The notes beneath the pieces were generated by a model. It was not told the origin of the DNA. It was given only the letters and a program-made list of their open reading frames with translations, and ran no database searches. Shown here piece by piece: positions 10,701 through 22,100 of a stretch of DNA of 64,000 bases. Position numbers and translations under genes: made by a program. The stretch lies in contig LSRY02000038.1 of NCBI GenBank assembly GCA_001643675.2, positions 876,001-940,000 of the forward strand, given 5' to 3'. The DNA comes from Monocercomonoides exilis (taxonomy: Eukaryota > Preaxostyla > Oxymonadida > Polymastigidae). Each line of letters begins with the position of its first letter. Within the stretch, counting starts at the first letter, position 1.

Positions 10701-13700
10701 GCTGCATTTGTGGAGAACACGAACAGACATTCTGTGAAGGGGGCAGTGGAGGTTGGGCTGAGGGGAATACATCAGCTGCTGAGTGTATCTTTAAAGGAGA
10801 GGAGGAAGGGGAAAAGTGGGAATGAAATAGGAAGCAAGAGAAGTGGAGGAGAAGCGAATAATACGAACAAGACAAAGAATACAGCCAACACTCACAATGC
10901 GAACGAACAAGAGAAAAGCAAAGAAAACCAAGTGAAAGTGTATTTCTCCTCAGCTCTTGTTCAGCCAGCGCTGGTTTCCTTCACAAAAGTGGTTGACAAC
11001 GGCGACACAATATGCATTCTGTTAATGTTGCGTTGTCTGTGTCAGATGATTTCACTGCATCCAAACACAACCCCTCTCATCCACTCATCACAATTGTATG
11101 ATCGTCTTCTCTCTCTCCCTTTTCATCCTTATGTGCCTTGCTCTTTCTCATCTTCGCGCCTTCTGTCTCAGGTGTTTCTGAATATGGCTGAAAACAATAC
11201 TGAAAATTCAGATAAATCAAAAGAATCAAATAAATTAAAAGAATCAAAAGAACAAGAAGAATCAGAACCAACTGACGATTCAGTGCAATCCCATTTGAAT
11301 GCTCTCTTGTCAGTGATCGTGAGTGTCGAGGCAGCTGATGCAGAGAGATGGGACTTGGCAGCGGGGGTGATAGCACCGTTGGTGCTGGAGCTGCCAGAGG
11401 AAGAGAGGCGAGGGATGTTTGAGGACTGGGTGGAAGGGATGGAAGAAGGGGTGGAGCTGTTTGAGAAGTGGCAGAGGATGATGGAGGAGGCAGCGGATGA
11501 GTCAGCGAAGTCGGCTGAGATGTGGAGGAGGCTGCTGAAGACACCGACAAAGCAGATGGTAGAGGAAGAGGAAGAGAGGAGGAAGGAGAAAGAGAAAGAG
11601 AAGAAGGAGAAGAAGGGAAAGGATGGTGAGAAATCTGCTTTGAATTCATCATCATCATCCTCTTCTTCCTCTTCTTCCTCTTTTTCCTCTTTTTCCTCTT
11701 CTTCCTCACATCTTCCCAAAGGCACTTCCAATCCCTTTGTGGGTGTGTCTATCAGACACCAGCAGTTTGATAGACGTCATTCTCCTCCTCCGCCCATCCC
11801 CCACACAACAGCTGATGGCAAAGGATTGAGAAGCAAAGAAAGAACAATTTCACCAAGCAACAGAGGCAGATCTTCATTTTCATCGTTGTATGATTCATCC
11901 TCCTCCTCCTCCTCATCATCATCATCTTCTTCTTCATCATTTTCTTCAATTTCAGCATTTTCTTCTTCTCTTTCTTCTTCTTCTTCTTCCTTCTCCTCTT
12001 CTTCTCATCACCACAGCCACAAATCCGACAAAACGAGTGATTTGCTGAAGGATTGGTGTGTTGTGACTGAAGTTCCGCCTTCTCCAAAGAAAAAAGCCAG
12101 AAAATTGGAGGTGACTTCTGAATATGACTCAACAATTCCATTGAAGCAGTATTTGGAGCAGCAGATGAAGCTGAAGGAAGAGAGAGACAAGAAGGAGACA
12201 GAGGAGAAGGAGAAGAGGAGGGAGAAGAGGGAGAAGAGGAAAGAAATGAAGGAGAGAGAAAAAAGGAATAAAGAGGATGAAGAGGATGAAGATTCTTTGA
12301 GTTCTTCTCTTTCTTCTCAAACTTCTCTTTCTTCTCTTTCTTCTTCTCTTTCTTCTTCTTCTCTGTCCAGTAGCAGTAGTAGCAGTAGCAGTGATGAACC
12401 AATTGTTAACAGTGGATCAGATGAAATGAATGGAAATCAGAATAAAAATGCTGTTTATTCTTCTTCTTCTTCTCCTAATCCATCATCATCGTCTTCTCCT
12501 TCTTCTTCCTCGAAAGACAAACCTGTAGGTGTTGGTATTTCATCTGATGTTTTGTTTAATGAAGCTTCTTCGCCTGCCAATTCATCCATTTTATCATCCA
12601 ACATTTCATCTGCTTCTTCTTCTTCTTCTTCTGCAAAAACACCTGTTAATATTAAGACTTCTTCAAATTCTTCTATTTCTTCTTCTTCTTCTTCCTCCTC
12701 TTCTTCTCCAATTCAATCACCTTCATATCACTCACCTTCATCATCATCATCTTCTTCTTCCTCTTCCAAATCTCGTCCTCTTCATCCTCCTCAAATTCCT
12801 TCTCGCCCCAAACCTCTCCAAATCCAACTGCCAAACAGCCAACATCTTCCTCTTTCTCCTCCAAAACCAAGTTATAATTCCCCTTCTGCCTCTTCTTCTT
12901 CTTCTTCTTCTTCTTCTTCTTCTTCTTCTTCTTCTTCCTCTTCCTCATCTTCTTCTCTTTCTCCTTCTTATTCCCATTCCCATTCTTCCTCCATTCGCTC
13001 TATTTCTCCGGCCCCTCGTTCTCCTCCTATTTCTCCGACGTTTTGTCGCAGCAGGTCTCAAAGATCACCTTCACCTGCTCGTATTTCTCCTCCTCCTTCT
13101 TCTCTTTATGGTTCTTCTTCCTATACGTCTTCTTCACCTCCTCCTTTCTCTTCTTCTTCTTCTTCTTCTTCTTCTTCTTCTTCTTCTTCTTCTTCTTCTA
13201 GTTCTTCTAGTTCTTCTTCTTCTTCTTCTCTTTCTTCTTTTTCCTCCTCTTCTTCCTCTTCTTCTTTATCATCGTCATCTTCTTCATCTTCCTTTTCTTC
13301 TTCCCAAATCCCTTTCTGTTTGTTCAGTTTCTCCGCATTTGGCGCCATGGGGATGTGTTGCGATGTTCCTAAACAAGTAACTCCGCTTCTGGAAAAGCTG
13401 ATGGGAGCGCTGAGCTCTGGGACGAAAGGGGGAATATGCGACGAAAGAGCAAATATGGCAGCGAATTGCCTGGCGGGTGTGGCGATTGGGGCAGAAGAAG
13501 GAGTGATGAAGGAGATGATGGAGAAGGCAGAGGGAAAGAAAGAAGGGAAAGAGAAGGAGAAGGAGAAGGAGAAAGAATATGATGAGAAGGAAGAGAAGGA
13601 AGAAGAAAAGAAGGAAGAGAAAGAAGAGAAAGAAGAGAAGATGGAAAAGGAAGGAGAAGATAACAATGAACAAGTGGGGTGTGTGATAGCAATATGTCGG

Positions 13701-15299
13701 TTTTTGATGAGAGTTGGGGAGATGATGGAAGAAGAGAATGAAGAAGAAGAAGAAGATGATGATGATGAGGAAGAGGAAGAAGAGAAAAAAGAGAAAGAGA
13801 TAGAGAAAGAGAAAGAGAATAAAAATATTCATAACAAAGCCAATCCGAAACCTTCAACGAGCAGCAAAAACACAAAAATCCAACAAAACAATCAAAACAA
13901 TCATATTAATAATGATAACCATCATCATTATTACTATCGTTATGCCTCTCAGCTTATTTCCAAGTATTTCAGCAGCATTTTCCATCTTCTTGTGAATGTG
14001 CTTGAAAATCCGGTGGAATCCATCAGAAATTTGGCTATTGATTCGCTTTCGTGTTTGGGGTGTTCGTTTCCAGAGAGAGTGATACCAGCATTGGGGAGGA
14101 TGGTGAAGACGGAGGAAGAGGAGGATGATGATGATAAAGATAATAAGGAGAAGAAGAAGAAGGAAGGAGAAGATGATGATGACGAAAAAGAGATAAATAA
14201 ATCGAATGATTCATTATCTTCTTCTTCTTCCTCTTCTTCCTCTTCTTCTTCTCTATCTTCTTCTTCCTCTCCTCTTTTGAAGAGTGGAATTTGCTGCATC
14301 TTCCGTCGGATATTAGAGAAAGAAGAGACAGAGACAGACTCTGCAAAGAATAGCAACATCACTTTTCCCTCAAACACACTCAAAATGCATCAAAACAGGG
14401 CAACCAAGCAAAATGCAATGAAACACCACATTTCTCCTTCCCTTGACGATCAACGTGTTCTTTATTTATCTAACAAACTCCCCTTTTCTGAGCTTGTGTC
14501 ACACACAGCCGCTTTCCTCTCTCTTTCATCTGATTCCGACCAGAGTGTGCAGAGAGAAGTGGCTCTTCTGTGCAAAGTGCTGATCATCCGCCATCCTTCT
14601 CTCGCTTCCCAAGCTCTTCCTTCTTTCTGTGGAGCACTTTTGAGGATGATGAGGCTGGAGAAGGGAAAGAGGCGCACACAGAAGGTGTTTGGGGCGAATG
14701 TGGTGGTGGATGAAGGGCTGCCGTTGAGGCTGGCAGCGTATGAAGCGGTGGAGAGCTGGGCGGAGAGGAAGATTGCAGGGCTGGACGGGAGGAAAGTACT
14801 GAAGGTGCTGAAGAGGGGGATGGGGAAAGGAGAAGGGAAAGGGAAGGAAGAGAAAGAGAAAGAGAAAGAGAAAGAGAAAGAGAAAGAGAAAGAGAAAGAG
14901 AAGGAGAAGGAGATTCGAAAAGAAGAAGAAGAAGATGATGATGATGATGAGTATGAGGAGGAAGATTCTGAAGTGAAGCGGAAAGGGTTGAGCATCATTG
15001 GGCGTCTGTGTCGTGTGGAGACAGAGGCAGAAGCAGTTGAAGAAGAGCTGCCATGGATTTTGGGGGTGTTGGATGGCATTTTGAAGGAGAGAGGGAAAGC
15101 AAGAGACGACGACAACGACAGAAGAGTGCGTGTGGAGATGCAGAAGACGGCGCTGCTTCTAGTGCTGCGGATGAGGCAGGTGCCAGGGATAGAAGGGGAA
15201 GGGTGCTTCAAAGAGAAGATGGGGGAGTGGATGGCAGAGGGGGAGGTGAGGGAGATGATGGTGGAGCTGCGGGCGGATATGCAGAGCTGTGTGTATTGA
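7729..15299 (+). CDS. CAND1: CAND1 (TIP120) cullin exchange factor with giant low-complexity inserts
   Basis: Six exons: 7729-7759, 7810-7916, 7992-8053, 8134-8625, 8970-9764 and 10004-15299. Introns are 50, 75, 80, 344 and 239 bp; the join is 6,783 nt (2,260 aa). CAND1 wraps around cullin-RBX1 and exchanges substrate receptors of SCF-type ligases. Seen: the N-terminal HEAT repeats follow the CAND1 pattern (SLAFNCLSLIVKK, then ALDLITDLSKRFG, then PSANVRKKGIGAI). A mid-protein HEAT block follows (LFELNSIASLNKYGFGR and VKPGVLASAAFRLLHAIL), and helical segments continue near the C terminus (VNVLENPVESIRNLAIDSL). An ordinary CAND1 is about 1,230 aa; the excess is poly-Ser (roughly 1040-1060 and 1120-1600), Lys/Glu coiled segments and acidic runs. 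All of these are open in frame with no stop. Confidence 0.85.
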
Positions 15300-15856
15300 A
15301 GGGTTGATGGATGAAGAGAATGAGAGAATGAGAGAATGAGGGATTAAGATATTAAGAGATTAAGAGATTGAATGATTGAGTGAATGTTCGAATTGTATGG
15401 ATGCGCTAATGAGGATGTGTAAATGTTCTTGTGTGTGTTTGTCTGTCTGTCTAATTATCTATTTGCTGGTTTGCTTGCCTGTTTATGTGAAATATTTTAT
15501 CGATTTGATTTTTCTTATTTTGTTTCGGTTTGTAACTTTTCTCTCTCTCTCTTTTTTTTTGCTCATATTTTCTTTATTCTTTCTTTTTTTGTTTTGAGAA
15601 TTGAATAGTTTATGTGATAAAGTTTGTGAACAACACATTAACAATGAAAAAAGAAAAAAAGAAAAAAGAAAGAGGGGTTTTCATTGATGAAGGAATGAAA
15701 AACTTGAACGAAGAATGTTTACAATGTGAACAGTTCGATCCATTTGGATTGGCTTTTTTGCGTTCATTCTCTCTTCAGTCAATTTCTATTTCCGTGCAAT
15801 TAATTTGCTAAGCTCCAAACCAAGTTGGAATGCCACTTAAACAACAAAATGAATGG

Positions 15857-15907
<51 letters not shown>

Positions 15908-16758
15908 GTTCTCGAATAAAAAATAAGCAATTTAGATTTTCAAAAGATTTATTCAGTTCCAGGTTTGGTACCGAGTTCAGGGAATAGCACCAATGGTAAC
16001 TCATATGGGAAAAATTATTATTTTTTTTAGCATTTTCATTGAAAAATTATACACAGTAGATGAACCTTTTGCAGCAAAAGGGGATTATTCGGCCAGTAAT
16101 GATTTTTTTCTTGAAAACACCTAAAACTGTATCGTAACTGGGCTTAACGAACTCATAAAAAAAGTTCAGTCTATAAATTCTATGCAAAAGTAAAATTATC
16201 TTCCATCAAAACTATCTTTTAGAGATTCAAAAATTTGATCAAACACTTCAATTTAATTCACTCTTCTTTCTGTTTGGTTTTTTCACAGTATTTACAAATT
16301 CATATTTAAGAACTTTGTGAATTAGGGTTAACCATAAAAGAAATTTCATTTTAACTTCATTTATAAAGATATTAGGGCTTGAATATGAAGATAATTTATT
16401 TATCACAATTAAAAATTGAAAAAGTTGTAAGTTTTTTATTTTGAAAAATTGATGATAAAAATAGACTTTATCTTCAGTGCACAAATGATTTTCTGGAAGG
16501 AATATGAAAATGAAATCGTTCTGATATGATTTAATCACTTGTCGTATCATACCCATTTGCCACTTTTTAAATAAAAAAATATGAACAAAATGGGTTCTTT
16601 TAAATCAAAAATTCAAAAAGTCACAAACCATAATGTGACGATATCATTGATGCTTTCTTGTTGATATGAGAATTTTCTTTATAGTGACATCTGAAGTATC
16701 TTTTAAAGTTTGAAGTGATAATTAGTTTTCACTATAAGTGCAAAAAAGCTTGAAAGTC

Positions 16759-16994
16759 CGAATTTTCAAATGTTTGGCTAATCCTTTTTGAAATCATTCT
16801 TTCGTTCGAGTTTTGATCAAAATTTCAATCTCAATGGAATTTTAAAAGAAAATATATTCCCTTTTAACATTGTCATGAGATTTGCTAATTCTCCTATGTT
16901 GTTCATTTTTTCTAAATCCAATTGAGAAAAAAATTTTGATCAAAACTCGAACGAAAGAATGATTTTTTAAAGGATCAGTCATATTTGAAAATAA
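16759..16994. repeat. Short inverted repeat (about 50-bp arms)
   Basis: The left arm around 16790-16828 contains CATTCTTTCGTTCGAGTTTT; the right arm around 16933-16968 is its reverse complement and reads AAAACTCGAACGAAAGAATG. The loop is about 100 bp. Weaker pairing continues outward. It may be a small MITE; no target duplication was resolved. Confidence 0.6.
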
Positions 16995-17236
16995 AGATAC
17001 TTATTCAAAAAGGTGTTTTGACGACATATTCATTCATTCAAACTTTATTTTTATTGTTTATGATACGATTCGAAATTGATTTTCAAATATTCTGTCTTCT
17101 TCATCGTTAATGAAAAAAAATGATCAATCAGATAATTTGAAATAGACAATCCTTTCTGTTAAAAAAATGACTTGCTTCACTCGAATTTTTCATCCTTTCG
17201 ATACTCTGGGATAATTTCTTCATTTTAAATGCAATA

Positions 17237-18234
17237 GGGTCAACTTTTTAATGGGACTTTTTCCTTTATTGGCACTTTTTATATTTTCGATAACAAAAAG
17301 CTGAGAAGTGTGAAATGGCTTTCAGCATTTGGATAACCGATTTAAACAAAGTTGATTTAATTTATTACCGGTTAGTTTTTTAATTTTTGTTTATTATTTA
17401 ACGAGATATTTCGTTTTTCTTGAAAATTTTGAATTGGTTTTTCCCACTCAACCAAGCATTTCCAGAAAATGAAAAATACTGTTTTCAAAAGCATAAACAT
17501 TTATCTATTTATATTTTAATTCTTTTTTTTTTTTTTTTTTCTGACAAACATTTTTCGTGTTATTTTTGCATTTCATTTTTTTAACAACAAACTAACATAA
17601 AACTGATTGCTTCTTTGTAAATATAATGAAATGGGGAAAAATATAAATATGATATGCAAAACAAACACTTTTATAATGAAATGTTGTCAAAATAAAACTT
17701 ATTTTTTTCCTATTTGTCTTATACTGACAAATTGTACCAACCAATGATGATCTGAGATCACATTTTTGTTATTTTGATAAAAACTTTGCAGAAAGAAAAA
17801 ACCTATGTTCTATATTAATAACATTTCATTTTTAAAATGCTTGTTTTGCATATCATATTTTTTTTTTTTCATTTGGGGGAAAATATGGACTTTCAAGCTT
17901 TTTTTTTGCACCAAGCATGAAAAAATTGCTTCACTAATAACTTTATTTTGCTTTCTCTGATTTCAAAATAAATTTGATTTTCATATCCGTAAACAGGCAT
18001 CGTTGAAAACAAAACATAATGTTTCTTGACATTTCACGAATGTCAAAAAATGAATACATTTTTATTATGTTTTTTGATAAAAAAAGTCAATGAAAAGTGC
18101 ATAATTTTTCAATGAAAATGCCTGAAGTGAAATATTTTTCCCCATTTCATTATATTTACAAAGAAGCAATCAGTTTTATGTTAGTTTGTTGTTAAAAAAA
18201 TGAAATGCAAAAATAACACGAAAAAAATGTTTGT

Positions 18235-18276
<42 letters not shown>

Positions 18277-18560
18277 ATTAAAATATAAATAGATAAATGT
18301 TTATGCTTTTGAAAACAGTATTTTTCATTTTCTGGAAATGCTTGGTTGAGTGGGAAAAACCAATTCAAAATTTTCAAGAAAAACGAAATATCTCGTTAAA
18401 TAATAAACAAAAATTAAAAAACTAACCGGTAATAAATTAAATCAACTTTGTTTAAATCGGTTATCCAAATGCTGAAAGCCATTTCACACTTCTCAGCTTT
18501 TTGTTATCGAAAATATAAAAAGTGCCAATAAAGGAAAAAGTCCCATTAAAAAGTTGACCC
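17237..18560. mobile_element. Non-autonomous TIR element with about 410-430-bp arms
   Basis: The left arm (17237-17644) and the right arm (18132-18560) are near-perfect inverted copies. They differ mainly in the length of an internal poly-T/poly-A run. The ends read GGGTCAACTTTTTAATGGGA, each preceded or followed by TA (17235-17236 and 18561-18562). The roughly 490-bp core has no long frame, but contains a further inverted match of about 20 bp (17645-17665 against 17840-17860). The element could fold into a very long hairpin. Confidence 0.8.
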
Positions 18561-18920
18561 TATTCAGTTCTTTCAAAACAGAAAAGAAATAAGAATCATT
18601 TCAAAAACCTGTTAACATTTATGGAGAGAAAATCTATCAAATTGCTCATGATAGGTTCATGAGAAAAAAAAGACGAATAATAAAGAATTTTTTCTTTTGA
18701 TAGAAAGTGCAAATCTTTTTTCATAATATTACAAATATTTCGAAAGAACATAATTCACATTTTTTTTCCATTCATTTTTCTTGTTTTTTCTTCATTCAAA
18801 AGACATCAAAATGTGAAATGGAATAACACTGCATAAAGACATCAGAAGGGAAGAAAAAAGAAGAATCCCCAAAGGAATTTTATCAATAAAAAAACACATG
18901 AAAATACATACTTTAAAGAT

Positions 18921-19000
18921 AAATACAAAAACATACAAAAACATACAAAAACATACAAAAACATACAAAAACATACAAAAACATACAAAAACATTCACAA
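18921..19000. repeat. 10-bp minisatellite (ACATACAAAA)
   Basis: Six exact tandem copies of ACATACAAAA at 18931-18990, with one degenerate copy on each side. It lies about 120 bp past the 3' end of the beta-helix gene. There are no spacers, so it is not CRISPR. Confidence 0.9.
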
Positions 19001-19120
19001 ACATTATCTTTCTTTCTTATTTTATATTTGTGGGAACCATCATTTGCCTCATTCCAATGAAAAACAATTCTTGTTCTCTTCTCAAAATCATCAATCAATT
19101 CATCTCACACTTGCATTTTC

Positions 19121-22100
19121 TCATGTTTTTAAAGTTGATTTTGCTGTTAATGCTACTGTTGAAGAAGAGGTGGTGGCTGTGTTTGTTGTTATTGTTGTTT
19201 GCTGGATGATTGACACTTCCTTTTCATCATTTGTCTCACTTTCTGAGCTCTCTGCATGTGCAATCGCATCTGAGGCTGTCACCACAGCTGCATTCGCTGG
19301 AAAGTGCGAAAACAGCTCCTTCTTCACCTCAAACAGCCCCATCCTCTTGCTCGCCTCCTCTTCCCAGCAGCTTCCAACAACCTCATCCATTCCCCTTCCT
19401 GCAATCATCTTTCGCGATGGCCTTTCTCCAAATGTTATCTTCTGCCCTGCTGTCTCCGCATCATATTCTCCAAACGGGATATCCAGAGTCAGGCACTCCC
19501 ACAGCATCATCCCAATCGAAAACACAACTGACTCCTTTGTTGCTCCCATCTTCTTGTTGACCAACAGCTCAGGCGCCTTCCACCTCAGGCACTCTTTTTT
19601 GTAATCATCCTCATCCTCAAAGGCTGATGAGGGCAGAGAGTCTTCATCATCATCATCGCTGGTAGAAGTCACAACAGTTGATGAGGAGACGGAAGAAGAA
19701 TCAGAGTCATCTGATAAAAGATCTGAATGCATAACAATGCAGATGACCATATGCTCTGAAAACAATACAATGTGAGGACTCAGACTGGAAAGGGAAGAAA
19801 GAGGATTTCCCATCTCATCAAAGGAGTGGAGAGCTCCATTCGCAACCCAGAACAGGATTTGGGCAGCTGTCTGCTCTCTCTCCTTCAATGTGCCAATAGC
19901 CATCTCTTTCTTCTCATTCCTTCCATGAAGCAGCATGAACAGTGAATCTCTCAAGTCCACAATCAGTTTCTCGTGAGGTGAAGAACAGGCCATTGCATCC
20001 ACCAGATTCGACATGGATGAGGTGGTTGGACACATATCTTCCCCTCGAACAAATGTTGTGTCTGTGTCTGTAGTGTCTGTTGTTGAGGTGGATGAGATGG
20101 ATGGCGATGGTGTTCTTTTCCTCGTCTCTTCCTCATCTTCAACCTTCTCAAGCATCCATTCTGGAATCTTGTCGGAGTCTTTTCCCAAAATATATTCTGT
20201 GGAGCTACTCTCAGACAGAAGATGCTCTGATGACTCTGAGTGTCCCAAGCTTTTCGCATACACTCTCTTCTTCATCCTCTCTTCATTCTTCTTCTCTGCC
20301 TCCCTCTCTGCTCTCCTCCACTGCTCCTCAGGCGACATCTCCATCGTCACCATCTCAAATGCCTTCGGATCCTTTCTGATGTTATCGTTCACTATCTCTT
20401 TCAGATCTTTCGCTTCATTCTTCGCCTTCCTCCATCGAACAATGAATATTATTGAAATAATAAGAACAATCAAAAATAAAGCAATAAGCACAATCACAAT
20501 CAACAACCAATAAGATTTCCCTTCTTTTCCTCCTTCAACCACTTTTTCATTTCCAGTCTTTGGTTCTGTTTTGTTCTTCACAATCTGTGGAGAAGTCTCT
20601 GCCAATCGCTTCCCAAACAAAATCATCACAGACACCTCTGTTTCATCTGAAGCCAATGAAACATTCTCTGATGGAACTCTTCTAATCACTTCTGCTTCTG
20701 AAACAAACCCATCCTCCTCAAAAGGATATGTCTCAACTAACTCCACATCTCCTGTTTTATACACAACTCTGAATGACAAGTCACATGGCACAAAAAGAGA
20801 TCCCTTGAATTTCACAACAACATTGCTTCCATTCTCATTCACTGAAACATCTTCCAGTCTAGGAATGAAGAAAGGAGATAGTCTTTCTCCTGCTATTCCA
20901 TCAAGGGTGCATCCATCATTCAAAATCCAAAGCGAAGTGTTCTTCTCTTGTCCATCTCCTCCTTTCAAACTGGAGATGGTCAATATTCCAGAATCAGAGC
21001 AAAGGATGTTTCTTCTCACTGATGGATATTTTTCAATGAATGGATTGTTGTTCTCAAACTCCCCTTTCTCAATTGTCACACTTCCCCCATTCACTGACAA
21101 TCCCCCTTTCCCACACCCCTGAATCCTCGTATCCTTCATCACAATCCTGCTCTCCTCAACCCCAACAATCGATCCATTCCACTTGCATATCCTTTCTCTT
21201 TCCTCTCTTCCCTTCTTCTTATTCATCTCATTCAAATATCTTTCTTCATCTGCCCTGTCCACTCCTCCACGCACATCACACATATCAATCCTCACATCTT
21301 CACAACTGCTCAACAAAACAATCCCTCCCTTCTCTCTTCCACTCTCACACCCACTGAATGTGCAGTTTGACACACTCCAATCTCCACTCCCTCTCATCGC
21401 CATCACACTCCACTCCCCCGTTATTGTTATGTTCTCCATCCCCACTTCTTTCACATTCACTCTCGCCTCCCCTTCCACAACAACCACATCTCCCTCTGAT
21501 TCCACATCCCAAATCCTTGTCTCACTCATTATCACTCTCGATGATTCTCCACAGAACACAACCAATCTGCCACAATGATGGATGTGTCTGATTGTGCATC
21601 TCACCATCTCCATCTCTCCTCCCTCCACCCCAACCAGTGTGCTCTTCAGCCTCTTTCCCATCCCACTGGCTGAACCCTCAAACGAACATTCATTCATCAC
21701 CATCCGCCCCTCCTTCACTTTCACAACATATTTCTGTGTGCTCTCAAACATCTCTCCAAACACAAACAAACACCTCTCCACCACACTCTCATTCACAAAC
21801 ACCATCATGCTCCGCTCCTCTCCTCTTTCCTCCATCTTCCCCTCAAAATGCACTGTCGCCTTCTCCCTCCCCATCGACACCATCCTCACATCCCTAATCA
21901 CACATTCCTCTCCCATCATCCCTTCTCCATCAATAAAAATCATGTTTGCAATGCTTCTTTGAATGTGCTGCACAGCATTTCCAATGCTCTCACACGGATT
22001 GTTCTGTGCTCCACACTGTCTGTTGTCACTCCCATTCACACATACAAATACCTGTGAAGAATAATAGAATGTGATCAGCGGAATCAGATCAACATCAACT

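Larger units (their letters stand above)
15300..19120. other. Intergenic region rich in inverted repeats
   Basis: No convincing gene. It holds a 47-bp poly-A run (15859-15905), a small inverted repeat (16759-16994), a 1.3-kb element with long arms (17237-18560) and a 10-bp minisatellite (18921-19000). Extra matches in inverted orientation, for example 16738-16759 with 17888-17912 and about 16030-16055 with 18095-18120, suggest nested or repeatedly rearranged insertions. Confidence 0.65.

Noticed and set aside
11077-13832. Long minus-strand and alternate-frame ORFs over the CAND1 exon
   Set aside because: They are shadows of Ser (TCN/TTC) and Glu/Lys (GAR/AAR) repeats; only the plus frame joins with the HEAT-repeat exons on both sides.
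16248-16556. 102-codon minus ORF
   Set aside because: AT-driven Phe/Ile/Lys composition, starts at a plausible ATG but resembles no protein, and sits among inverted repeats.
18921-19000. CRISPR-like array
   Set aside because: Contiguous 10-bp tandem repeat without spacers, in eukaryotic DNA.
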